Positions 1-8,451 of a stretch of DNA of 64,000 nucleotides are shown in pieces. Source of the DNA: Alphaproteobacteria bacterium (lineage in GTDB: Bacteria > Pseudomonadota > Alphaproteobacteria > Micavibrionales > Micavibrionaceae); assembly GCA_021775955.1 (NCBI GenBank), contig JAJFGU010000014.1, positions 62,001 to 126,000 of the forward strand, in the 5' to 3' direction. The notes beneath the pieces were generated by a model. That model was not told the origin of the DNA and searched no databases. It was given only the letters and a program-made list of their open reading frames with translations. How positions within the stretch are numbered: the stretch's first letter is position 1; every line of letters begins with the position of its first letter. The translations under genes and the position numbers were made by a program.

Positions 1-977
1 TGGAAGCCCTCGACAAGGCACCGCGCATTACGCTGATTGCCTGCGGCACAGCCTTTTACGCCTGTATGGTGGCGAAATACTGGTTCGAGCAGGTGGCGCG
101 CATTCCCTGCGAGATTGATGTCGCCTCCGAGTTCCGCTACCGCGAAGCACCGATGCCCGAGGGTGGCCTTTGTATTTTTGTTTCTCAATCCGGCGAAACC
201 CTCGATACGCTCGAAGCGCTTCGGTACTGCAAACGACAAAAACAAAAAATTCTCTCGATTGTGAATACGATCGAAAGCACGATTGAACGTGAATCAGATA
301 TTGTTCTTCATACACTGGCCGGGCCGGAAATCGGCGTTGCTTCGACCAAAGCCTTTACGACGCAGCTCACCACGCTGGCATGTCTTGCCTTTGCAACCGC
401 GCGTAGCCGCAAAGCCATTACCGTTGAGCAAATGTCTGAAATCGGCGAAGCTCTGCGTCATGTGCCGAAGGTGATGGCCGATATCCTCGGTCATGATGAA
501 CAGATCAAAGACATTGCCGATGAAATCTCTGCGGCGCGTTATGTGCTTTATCTCGGGCGCAGTGCGATGTACCCGATTGCGCTCGAAGGCGCGCTCAAGC
601 TCAAGGAAATTTCCTATATTTACGCTGAAGGCTACGCCGCCGGTGAAATGAAACACGGACCGATTGCGCTGATTGACGAAAATGTGCCGGTGGTGGTGGT
701 GGCGCCGGGGCAGGATCCGCTGTTTGACAAAACCGCCTCCAATGTCCAGGAAACCGTGGCGCGCGGCGGCAAGGTGTTCCTGATTACCGATCAAAAAGGT
801 CAATCACAGCTCTCCGATCATGTGAAATGGAACATCGTTCTGGAGGAGGTTAATTCCTTTGTCGCGCCGATCCTTTATGCCGTTCCGGTCCAGCTTCTGG
901 CCTATCACGTCGCCGTGGCCAAAGGCACCGATGTCGATCAGCCACGCAACCTCGCCAAATCGGTCACGGTGGAGTAA
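1..977 (+). CDS. glmS: GlmS, glutamine--fructose-6-phosphate aminotransferase (3' part)
   Basis: The enzyme makes glucosamine-6-phosphate from fructose-6-phosphate and glutamine, the entry to UDP-GlcNAc for peptidoglycan and LPS, in the cytoplasm. The frame is already open at base 3, so the start and the N-terminal glutaminase domain lie outside the window. What remains is the isomerase half with two SIS domains: ACGTAFYA opens the first, SQSGET (183-200) is the sugar-phosphate loop, and EIGVASTK follows. The second domain carries LGRS and EGALKLKEISYIYAE. The tail ends KSVTVE, the usual GlmS C-terminus. The assignment is secure; only the missing 5' part limits it. Confidence 0.97.
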   Translation, partial: EALDKAPRITLIACGTAFYACMVAKYWFEQVARIPCEIDVASEFRYREAPMPEGGLCIFVSQSGETLDTLEALRYCKRQKQKILSIVNTIESTIERESDIVLHTLAGPEIGVASTKAFTTQLTTLACLAFATARSRKAITVEQMSEIGEALRHVPKVMADILGHDEQIKDIADEISAARYVLYLGRSAMYPIALEGALKLKEISYIYAEGYAAGEMKHGPIALIDENVPVVVVAPGQDPLFDKTASNVQETVARGGKVFLITDQKGQSQLSDHVKWNIVLEEVNSFVAPILYAVPVQLLAYHVAVAKGTDVDQPRNLAKSVTVE

Positions 978-986
978 GATAGCTCT

Positions 987-1667
987 ATGAGCGAGGGGAA
1001 CCTTCATAAAATCTGGTGGCTGTGGCTACCGCTTGTTTTCATTGCGGTGCAGGTTGCGCTGGAGTATTTTTTACCCCATCACCAGCTTTCTACGCTGTTG
1101 TCCGAAAACGGGCCGCATGAAACCCTGCAGGCTCTGACTGTCTTTGCAGCCTTTCTTGTCGCGGTGGCAACGGTGGTAAAAATAGATATCAAGAACAATT
1201 TATGGCTGGCCGGATGGGTTGGTTTGGCCGCTATCTGCTGCCTTTATGTTGCGGGGGAAGAGATTAGCTGGGGCCAGCATGTGCTCGCCTGGTCAACGCC
1301 AGAGTTCTGGACGCAAGTAAATGATCAGGGCGAAACCAATTTGCACAATACCTCGTCCTGGCTTGATCAAAAACCAAGATTGATACTGGAGATTGGAATT
1401 GTAATCGGTGGTCTTATTATCCCGCTTCTGCTGCGGTTTAAGCCATCACGGCTGCCGCAAAAATTTAATATTATTTACCCGCCTGCGCAGTTATGCGTGG
1501 TGGCGGCCTTGGCTGTCAGTGTGAAAATTATCGAAAAAATAGACAAATCCCTCAGTGATGTCGTTTTCATGGAACGTGCCAGCGAAGTCGAGGAGCTTTA
1601 CCTGTTTTATTTCGTGCTTTTATATTTGATTGTCCTGCGCCGCCGTATACTGCAGTACAAGGCTTGA
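987..1667 (+). CDS. Hypothetical multi-pass membrane protein
   Basis: A 226-residue protein with about six hydrophobic stretches (near residues 10-28, 47-63, 73-90, 130-147, 168-183 and 203-218), so an integral inner-membrane protein. Between the third and fourth segments is a polar stretch, GEEISWGQ followed about 30 residues later by ETNLHNTSSW. I have seen this combination in unannotated membrane proteins of many bacteria, but I know no function for it. It starts 9 bp after glmS and may be co-transcribed. Its last 48 bp overlap the end of prmA, which runs the other way. No catalytic motif is recognised. Confidence 0.8.
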   Translation: MSEGNLHKIWWLWLPLVFIAVQVALEYFLPHHQLSTLLSENGPHETLQALTVFAAFLVAVATVVKIDIKNNLWLAGWVGLAAICCLYVAGEEISWGQHVLAWSTPEFWTQVNDQGETNLHNTSSWLDQKPRLILEIGIVIGGLIIPLLLRFKPSRLPQKFNIIYPPAQLCVVAALAVSVKIIEKIDKSLSDVVFMERASEVEELYLFYFVLLYLIVLRRRILQYKA

Positions 1668-2549
1668 CCATTCGCCCAAATCAATGCGTTGTTTCAAACG
1701 TAGGCCCAAATCCTCATAGGTTTTTAAAACGTTGTCCGCCTGTTCATTCAGCATACCGGACAAAATAACGATGCCGTTTTCGTCGAGAACGTTTTTCAAA
1801 TCGCCCGCCATTTCGGTCAGAGTCCCGGCCAGAATATTGGCGACAATCAAATCAAACGGTCCGCGTTCCTTAACAATAGCGGCTTTAAACCCGTCACCCT
1901 GTTCACATGTGATGGTTGTGCCGCCGGCTTTGATATCATTGGCCTGACAATAACGGCTTGTAACATGAATGGCCTCTTCGTCATTATCTACGGCCAGAAC
2001 CGGGCTCTTCCACAATTTCCAGGCGGCAATCGCCAAAATGCCCGAGCCGCATCCCATATCCAGCACATTCCACGGGCACAGCCCCTGATCTTTCAGTTCA
2101 ATCATCGCCTGAAGGCATCCTTTTGTGGTGCCGTGTTCACCCGATCCAAAGGCGGTGGCCGCATCAATTTGCAGACCCATCTGTCCCTCGGGATATGCAC
2201 CTTCATAATGACTGCCATAGATAAAAAAAGGTCCAACGGAAAAAGGCTTAAATTTCTTGTAGCTTTCGGCCAGCCAGTTTTTTTCCGGCATTTCCTCGAT
2301 CTCCCAGTCGTCATTGGACACATCCAAGGCGGAAATATCTTCAAGCTCGGCCTTGAGAACAAGACGGGCGGTTAAATCGGATGGGTGGTTTTTCTCTTCG
2401 GTAATCCAGTGAAGATCCCAAGATGTGCTTTCTTGACTTTCCTCAAGCATAGCGGAATGGCTGGTGGACATATCAGAAAGCGCATTTCCAAGAACAGAAA
2501 TATCATGTTGTGATAAAGACGCAGACAGCTTTAAACGGTTTAAAAACAC
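1620..2549 (-). CDS. prmA: Ribosomal protein L11 methyltransferase PrmA
   Basis: SAM-dependent class I methyltransferase that methylates ribosomal protein L11. The 309-residue length fits the family. The C-terminal half holds the signature: GSGEHGTTKGC before the fold, the SAM-binding LDMGCGSGILAIAAW, an acidic VDNDEEA strand and VANILAGTL, the NPPY-like post-motif typical of PrmA. The N-terminal 110 residues are the substrate-recognition domain and are more divergent. The start is GTG, with AAGGAAGA about 7 bases upstream. The 3' end overlaps the convergent membrane-protein gene by 48 bp. Confidence 0.93.
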   Translation of the reverse strand: MFLNRLKLSASLSQHDISVLGNALSDMSTSHSAMLEESQESTSWDLHWITEEKNHPSDLTARLVLKAELEDISALDVSNDDWEIEEMPEKNWLAESYKKFKPFSVGPFFIYGSHYEGAYPEGQMGLQIDAATAFGSGEHGTTKGCLQAMIELKDQGLCPWNVLDMGCGSGILAIAAWKLWKSPVLAVDNDEEAIHVTSRYCQANDIKAGGTTITCEQGDGFKAAIVKERGPFDLIVANILAGTLTEMAGDLKNVLDENGIVILSGMLNEQADNVLKTYEDLGLRLKQRIDLGEWSSLVLQYTAAQDNQI

Positions 2550-2558
2550 CGCTCTTCC

Positions 2559-3017
2559 TTAATCCTTCTTTTCTTTCTCAGGCTCTTTCGCCTCTTCTTC
2601 AAGATCGGCCTCGATATCATCACTCAGGTCGTCATCAAGGGAGGTTTCGATATCATCGAGGCTATCATCGTCAAGATCGATTTTGACGGTTGGAGAATCG
2701 TCATCACTATCCGCCGTATCCTCAACCTCCTTCACCTCGTCCAGGCTTATAACTTGGGCTTCACCCTCAACCTCTTCTTCCTCGTCGTCATCTGCCGCTT
2801 CTGCTGCAGCCTTCTTAGCGGCCTCTTTCTTAAGCTGTCCTTCATCAGGATCATTGGCGACGGTCGCGCGTGAACGGCGCGTCTTGACCTTAATCTCGCC
2901 GGTAAATTCTACATCACAACTTGGACAAATAATGGGGCGTTTGGTGAAATCATAAAAATGTGTTCCACAACCCATGCAAATTCGTTTTAAACCTTTTTCT
3001 TGCGCCTTCGCAGCCAC
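2559..3017 (-). CDS. TIGR02300 family zinc-ribbon/acidic protein
   Basis: A 152-residue protein built from an N-terminal zinc-ribbon-like segment and a very acidic tail. Two CxxC pairs (ICMGC and ICPSC) bracket FYDFTKRP, close to the 'FYDLN' motif that names TIGR02300, a family largely confined to Alphaproteobacteria. From about residue 75 onward the protein is dominated by Asp and Glu and is probably disordered. The start is GTG with GGGAGA 7 bases upstream. It lies just upstream of prmA (9 bp), so the two are probably co-transcribed. The function is unknown; metal binding is inferred from the cysteines. Confidence 0.88.
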   Translation of the reverse strand: MAAKAQEKGLKRICMGCGTHFYDFTKRPIICPSCDVEFTGEIKVKTRRSRATVANDPDEGQLKKEAAKKAAAEAADDDEEEEVEGEAQVISLDEVKEVEDTADSDDDSPTVKIDLDDDSLDDIETSLDDDLSDDIEADLEEEAKEPEKEKKD

Positions 3018-3183
3018 TGATACTCTCCCTATGAATCTGGATTAATCTCCTGAGGCCTTCAGTGCCCCATTTTTGATTCCCTGTCAATCTCAATAGTGCA
3101 TATATTGAAGGAAACCCATAGACCCCCTATGTATATCAATATAAAGTAATAAGGATTTTTCTTCTCACCAGGAGGTGTTTCAT

Positions 3184-4311
3184 ATGCAAAAGCCCGTTGT
3201 TATTTGTGGATTCAAACGCTCACCCATGCATTTTGCGGGTAAGGGCGAACTGGCCAGGGTTCGGCCCGATGACATGGCCGCTGCGGTCATCAAGGCGTTG
3301 GTGGCTGACACCGGCGTTAATCCTGAGGATATTGAAGACCTTTTGATGGGCTGTGCCTTTCCCGAGGCCGAGCAGGGTTTTAACTTGGCCCGCATCGTCG
3401 TCAATCTGGCGGGGTTGCCGATTTCTGTGGGCGGGGCGACGGTCAATCGTTTCTGTGGCTCCTCCATGACCTCCATTCATATCGCAGCGGGCTCTATCCA
3501 GATGGGCGCGGGCGAGGTCTTTATCGCGGCGGGCGTGGAATCGATGAGCCGCATTCCCATGGGTGGTTTTAACCCTATGCCCAATCCAGCTTTGGGTGAA
3601 TTATACCCTCAAGCCTATATGGGCATGGGTGAAACGGCGGAAAACTTGGCCAAGAAATATGATATTTCACGTGAAGAGCAGGAGAAGTTCGCGGTGTCCT
3701 CTCATCACAAAGCGGCCGAGGCGGCCAAAAGCGGTAAGTTTGACGATGAAATTGTGCCCATTGGCGATATTAAAACCGATGGCACCATTCGCCCTGATTC
3801 GAGCGTCGAAGCACTGGCCGGACTAAAACCGGCCTTTCTTGAAGACGGTAGTGTGACGGCGGCGACGTCTTCACCGCTGACCGATGGTAGTGCGGCGGTG
3901 TTGGTGGCTTCTGAAGACTATGCCTCGAAAAACAATTTGCCGGTTCTGGCGCGGATTAAATCCGTGGCTGTTTCCGGCTGCGCCGCAGAGATTATGGGGA
4001 TCGGTCCGGTTCCGGCGACGCAAAAAGCGCTGGAGCGCGCCGGGATTAAACTGGATGATATCGATATAATCGAGCTGAACGAAGCCTTCGCAGCGCAGGG
4101 GCTTTCGGTGCTCAAAGAGCTTGGCGCCGATATCGGCAAGGTCAATCTGGATGGAGGTGCGATTGCGCTGGGTCATCCGCTGGGTACTTCCGGCGCGCGT
4201 ATAACCGGTAAAGCGGCGAGCCTGCTCAAGCGCGAAGGTAAAAAGCACGCCCTTGCGACAATGTGTATCGGCGGCGGCCAGGGGATCGCGACGATTTTAG
4301 AATCGGTCTGA
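3184..4311 (+). CDS. fadA: Thiolase family protein (acetyl-CoA acyltransferase)
   Basis: Thiolase, most likely the 3-ketoacyl-CoA thiolase that ends each beta-oxidation turn by releasing acetyl-CoA. All catalytic residues are visible: nucleophilic Cys91 in NRFCGSSM, His331 in ALGHPLG and Cys361 in CIGGGQG. Length (375 residues) is slightly short but normal. ATG 3184 is chosen over an upstream in-frame GTG (3175) because AGGAGG (3170-3175) lies 8 bases before it. It heads a cluster with the coiled-coil gene and the FadN-type gene, which supports the degradative role. A biosynthetic acetoacetyl-CoA thiolase is the alternative. Confidence 0.93.
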   Translation: MQKPVVICGFKRSPMHFAGKGELARVRPDDMAAAVIKALVADTGVNPEDIEDLLMGCAFPEAEQGFNLARIVVNLAGLPISVGGATVNRFCGSSMTSIHIAAGSIQMGAGEVFIAAGVESMSRIPMGGFNPMPNPALGELYPQAYMGMGETAENLAKKYDISREEQEKFAVSSHHKAAEAAKSGKFDDEIVPIGDIKTDGTIRPDSSVEALAGLKPAFLEDGSVTAATSSPLTDGSAAVLVASEDYASKNNLPVLARIKSVAVSGCAAEIMGIGPVPATQKALERAGIKLDDIDIIELNEAFAAQGLSVLKELGADIGKVNLDGGAIALGHPLGTSGARITGKAASLLKREGKKHALATMCIGGGQGIATILESV

Positions 4312-4339
4312 TCAATGTCTACATGAGGGATGCGGTAGA

Positions 4340-5506
4340 ATGAATATACAAAATCTTGCTCTCATGCTCGGTTTGAAACAGGGTACTGAAATTTCAAATG
4401 CCTCGTCTATTTTCCTTGAGCAGGTCAAGGACTATATGAACTCCGCCCAGGATAACCCATCCGAAGCCCATGCCAAGGCGGAGGAAGGCGCGCTGACCAT
4501 GCTTTATCAGAACTTTTTTCAATACGCAGTTGAATGGGTCAAAGAAGAGCGGCAAAAAACCGTAGAAATTCCCAGTCATGAGAATGCAAAAGAGCTAAAG
4601 AAGCGCGCCAATGAAGCCCTGACAGATTTACAGGAGAATATTTTAAAATATGCGCTGTGCTATATGCGGTTAAACCGGGCAATGGGCACGGTTCAAGGGG
4701 AGATGGAATCGCAATTACAAAACGGGCCAACTGATAAGGATATCAAATGGACATCCGATACCGGAACGCTGCTGAAGCGCTACCGCCAGGAAAGAAGAAA
4801 GCTGCGATCCGATAACAAGCGCTTTGCCAACGGCATGAAAGCTCTGGAAACAGCAGAAAAAAATTATGATACGTGCCGGAACGGGGCTGTAAGCCTGTTT
4901 GGCGAAAAAGCGGCGGAGGATATCCTGCGCCCCTACCGCTCTGCACTTCGCTCCGGTGATTTCCCGAAAGCCAAAAAGGCTTTGTCATCAATGGAAACGG
5001 CCAAGAAGAAATTTTCAATCGGTAAAAAGGGTGAGGGAGCCGATGTAAATACCATTCAAAAGGCTGGTAAGGATTACGTCGAAGTGCTCGAGAGTGTGCA
5101 AGATGATTTGCGTACGGGAGAAAATAAACTGTTTTTAGCCGGCAAGGAAATCAGTGTGACTATTGGGGCGCAGGAAAGAGAAATCGAACAAAAGACCCAA
5201 TACATCAACAAATATCATATGCCGTATATGGATCATAAATTAAAATCTCTTCGCCACTTAAGGGAAAAATTATTGGTTATCGGATCGCTGGAAAGTCTTA
5301 CCACGCTTTATATTCGTCTTATTCGTGGTATTGCTGAACCGATGGAAGATATTAAAAAAGTTCGTGAATATGAAGAAGAAGTGGTCGAGAGGGTTTATTA
5401 TCTTTTGAAGGGTCAGTTTCAGGAAGTTGAAAAAATTGAAAACTGGAATCTGGAGGCTATGGAAGAGTTCTCAGAGAGCATGGCAGATTTTACAGGGACA
5501 GCTTAA
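4340..5506 (+). CDS. Unknown helical/coiled-coil protein inside the fad cluster
   Basis: A 388-residue soluble protein rich in Lys, Glu and Ala with long predicted helices, including charged heptad-like stretches around residues 150-175, 215-265 and 275-310. There is no signal peptide, membrane segment or catalytic motif that I recognise. It sits 28 bp after the thiolase and 15 bp before the FadN-type gene on the same strand, so it is almost certainly translated from the same mRNA. That position suggests a role linked to beta-oxidation, such as a scaffold or assembly partner, but nothing in the sequence proves it. I do not know a family for it. Confidence 0.8.
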   Translation: MNIQNLALMLGLKQGTEISNASSIFLEQVKDYMNSAQDNPSEAHAKAEEGALTMLYQNFFQYAVEWVKEERQKTVEIPSHENAKELKKRANEALTDLQENILKYALCYMRLNRAMGTVQGEMESQLQNGPTDKDIKWTSDTGTLLKRYRQERRKLRSDNKRFANGMKALETAEKNYDTCRNGAVSLFGEKAAEDILRPYRSALRSGDFPKAKKALSSMETAKKKFSIGKKGEGADVNTIQKAGKDYVEVLESVQDDLRTGENKLFLAGKEISVTIGAQEREIEQKTQYINKYHMPYMDHKLKSLRHLREKLLVIGSLESLTTLYIRLIRGIAEPMEDIKKVREYEEEVVERVYYLLKGQFQEVEKIENWNLEAMEEFSESMADFTGTA

Positions 5507-5521
5507 AGGAAGGAACTAAAA

Positions 5522-7921
5522 ATGAGCATTGAAAAAGTAGCCGTTATCGGTTCAGGGGTGATGGGAAGCGGCATTGCCGCGCAGGTGGCCAATGCAGGTT
5601 TGGAGGTGGTTCTGCTCGATATCAAGCTTGAGGATAAGAACCTGGCCGCAGATGCAATCGCCAGAATGCTGAAAACCGACCCCGCGTCGTTCATGCACAA
5701 AAACAACGCCAAATTAATTACGCCGGGCAATCTCGAAGACGATATAGAGCTTTTATCCGATTGCGACTGGATTATCGAGGTAGTGCTCGAAGATCTCAAA
5801 ATCAAACACGCGACTTACGAGAAAATCCAAAAGCACCGCAAGAAAGGCTCCATCGTCACTTCGAATACCTCGACCATTCCTCTTAGCAAGCTCGCTGAAG
5901 GCCAGCCTGATGAATTCGTCAAAGATTTTATGATCACGCATTTTTTCAATCCGCCGCGCTATATGCGTTTGCTCGAGCTGATTGTCAGCGACAAGACCGA
6001 TAAAAAAGCCGTCGAAATCGTGCGGGAATTTTGTGATCTGAGCCTTGGCAAGGGCGTGGTTGTGTGTAACGACACGCCGGGCTTTATCGTTAATCGTTTG
6101 CTGGTGTTCTGGATGCAGGCGGCGGTGAATGCGGCTGTCGAAGATAACGTGCCGATTGAAATTGCTGATGCGGTGATGGGCAAACCGATTGGTGTGCCGA
6201 AAACGGCTGTCTTTGGTCTGATCGATCTGGTCGGTGTTGATTTGATGCCGTATCTGTCGAGTTCCATGCTCTCCACTCTTCCTGAAGATGATGAATACCG
6301 TAAGATTTACAAAGATCACGCTTTCGTCGGTCAAATGATCGAGGCCGGTTATAACGGCCGCAAAGGCAAGGGCGGGTTTTATCGTCTTAACCCCGATGCG
6401 CCCAAGGGTGAGAGAGAAAAACAAACGCTGAAACTGGAGGCGGATAAATTCGATGAGGACCAATATCATAAAGCCGACAAACCCAAACTTGCATCCGTCG
6501 AGGCGGGACGGGAGGGCCTTCGTGCCGTTGTCGAAACCGATGACGATGGCGGCCATTACGCCTGGAAGGTGCTGAGTCAAACATTGGCTTATGCGGCTTC
6601 CCTGGTGCCGCAAATCGCCGATACCATCGCCGATGTCGATCAGGCCATGCGCCTTGGCACCAATTGGAAGAAGGGCCCGTTCGAGATGATTGACGCGCTC
6701 GGCCCCAAATGGTTTGCGGAAAAGCTGGGCGAGGCTGGTATTGCGGTGCCCGAGATGGTTACCAAAGTCGGTGACGGAACCTTTTACCGAGTCGAAAACG
6801 GTAAGCAGCAATATTTTGGCACTGACGGCAAATATCATGACGTCCAGCGCGCTGAAGGTGTTCTCTTGCTCAGCGATATAAAACTCGCTTCCGATCCTGT
6901 GATGAAAAATGCCTCTGCATCCGTCTGGGATATTGGCGATGGCGTTTTGTGTTTTGAACACACATCAAAGATGAACACGTTTGATGAACAAATTTTTGAA
7001 TTGCTTCATAAATCAATCAAAACCATCGGCGATGGAACCGGTGAATATAAATCACTTGTGATCTATAACGAAGCCTCGCATTTTTCCGCTGGCGCCAATC
7101 TGGGTCTTGCAATGTTCGCGATTAATATCGCCCTCTGGCCACAGGTGGAGGAATTCGTCGCCGGCGGGCAAAAAGCTTTTATGGCGCTAAAATATGCACC
7201 GTTTCCGGTGGTCAGCGCGCCCTCAGGCATGGCACTGGGTGGCGGTTGTGAGATATTGCTGGCTTCCGATGCCGTGCAGGCGCATGCCGAAACCTATTGC
7301 GGTCTGGTCGAGGTTGGCGTCGGACTGATCCCCGGCTGGGGCGGCTGTAAGGAAATGATTTTGCGCTTTCAGGAAAAGGAACGCGAACAATTCGCCAAAG
7401 GCGTGGAGAAACATGGCAAGGACGCCATGTGGTTTGCCCCCGATACCACCCCGGTTGGTGCCACCCGTAAAGCGTTTGAGGTTATCGGACTGGCCGCCGT
7501 TGCCAAATCCGCAGCCGAGGCCAAATCGATCGGTTATTTACGCGAAAGTGACGGTATCACCATGAACCGCGACCGTCTGCTCTTTGATGCCAAACAACGC
7601 GCATTGGAGCTGGCTAAAGGTTATGAGGTGCCAGAAAAAGTCGAGGAAATCCGTATGCCCGGACCAGCCGGTAAAATGGCGCTCGACCTGGCTGTGAGTG
7701 ACCTTCGCAAATCCGGCAAAGCGACGCCTTATGATGTCACGGTATCCGATCATCTGGCCACAGTTCTATCCGGTGGTGACAAGGCCGACTGGACCAACCC
7801 GATTTCCGAGGACGACCTGGTCAAGCTCGAGCGCACAGAATTCATGAAACTCGTGCGCAACGAAGGTACCATGGCGCGCATAGAGCATATGCTCGAAAAA
7901 GGTAAACCGCTGAGGAATTAG
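5522..7921 (+). CDS. fadN: 3-hydroxyacyl-CoA dehydrogenase/enoyl-CoA hydratase (FadN type)
   Basis: Bifunctional beta-oxidation enzyme that hydrates enoyl-CoA and oxidises the 3-hydroxyacyl-CoA with NAD. The domain order is the FadN order, not that of E. coli FadB: the NAD-binding Rossmann domain comes first (GSGVMGSGIAAQ near residue 11), then the dehydrogenase C-terminal domains, including NDTPGFIVNR. The crotonase-fold hydratase occupies roughly residues 480-680, with SAGANLG, GGGCEILLASD and GLVEVGVGLIPGWGG; the two glutamates in the last two motifs are the expected hydratase acids. At 799 residues it is full length. AGGA lies about 8 bases before the start. The thiolase upstream completes the trifunctional set. 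Confidence 0.94.
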   Translation: MSIEKVAVIGSGVMGSGIAAQVANAGLEVVLLDIKLEDKNLAADAIARMLKTDPASFMHKNNAKLITPGNLEDDIELLSDCDWIIEVVLEDLKIKHATYEKIQKHRKKGSIVTSNTSTIPLSKLAEGQPDEFVKDFMITHFFNPPRYMRLLELIVSDKTDKKAVEIVREFCDLSLGKGVVVCNDTPGFIVNRLLVFWMQAAVNAAVEDNVPIEIADAVMGKPIGVPKTAVFGLIDLVGVDLMPYLSSSMLSTLPEDDEYRKIYKDHAFVGQMIEAGYNGRKGKGGFYRLNPDAPKGEREKQTLKLEADKFDEDQYHKADKPKLASVEAGREGLRAVVETDDDGGHYAWKVLSQTLAYAASLVPQIADTIADVDQAMRLGTNWKKGPFEMIDALGPKWFAEKLGEAGIAVPEMVTKVGDGTFYRVENGKQQYFGTDGKYHDVQRAEGVLLLSDIKLASDPVMKNASASVWDIGDGVLCFEHTSKMNTFDEQIFELLHKSIKTIGDGTGEYKSLVIYNEASHFSAGANLGLAMFAINIALWPQVEEFVAGGQKAFMALKYAPFPVVSAPSGMALGGGCEILLASDAVQAHAETYCGLVEVGVGLIPGWGGCKEMILRFQEKEREQFAKGVEKHGKDAMWFAPDTTPVGATRKAFEVIGLAAVAKSAAEAKSIGYLRESDGITMNRDRLLFDAKQRALELAKGYEVPEKVEEIRMPGPAGKMALDLAVSDLRKSGKATPYDVTVSDHLATVLSGGDKADWTNPISEDDLVKLERTEFMKLVRNEGTMARIEHMLEKGKPLRN

Positions 7922-7924
7922 AGT

Positions 7925-8374
7925 ATGAGCTACGCATTTTTTCCGTTTTTAGCCGCCGCTTGTTACGGGATTGGTTATCTTATCCTCGAAAAGGCAGTTG
8001 CCGGGGTTAATCTGGCAACGCTGTATTTTACAGGCGCCTCATTGGGGATTGTCATCTCGATATGTTATGCCTTCTGGCAGAATGAAACGATCTCTTATTC
8101 CTTTGCCAAAGAGACGCCGTCCTTGCTGCTGATATTAATTTCAGCAACCCTGGCAACCGGGATGGGCTGGATTTTTACCACCAATGCTGTGAAAAACACC
8201 TCCGCCGTCTACGCTGCGATGGGGGAGGTTTCTTACCCGCTTTTCACTGTCTTATTTGCCTTTTTGTTTTTTGGTGTGCGCTATTTTGACTGGACGGTTT
8301 TGCTCGGCGGCGCCTTGATCATGATAGGCTCTTTTATCCTTGTTTACGGCCAAATCCGTACAAAAACTGGATAA
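7925..8374 (+). CDS. Small EamA/DMT-like membrane protein
   Basis: A 149-residue membrane protein with four to five hydrophobic helices (about 4-20, 28-45, 62-80, 92-115 and 122-142). It matches a single EamA unit of the drug/metabolite transporter superfamily; such half-size proteins are thought to work as dimers. The last segment (GGALIMIGSFILVYG) is typical of EamA C-termini. The gene starts 3 bp after fadN, with GAGGA about 9 bases upstream, so it is translated from the same mRNA. The substrate is unknown; export of a beta-oxidation by-product is only a guess. Confidence 0.78.
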   Translation: MSYAFFPFLAAACYGIGYLILEKAVAGVNLATLYFTGASLGIVISICYAFWQNETISYSFAKETPSLLLILISATLATGMGWIFTTNAVKNTSAVYAAMGEVSYPLFTVLFAFLFFGVRYFDWTVLLGGALIMIGSFILVYGQIRTKTG

Positions 8375-8451
8375 ATTTCCATATCTCTTGATTTTTTCTA
8401 ATTTCATCCCTATTATAGGCGGCTATTTAAGCAGCCGAGGAGTTATTAGTT

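Noticed and set aside
5753-6961. 402-residue minus-strand frame
   Set aside because: Antisense of the FadN-type gene with His/Arg-rich composition typical of shadow frames.
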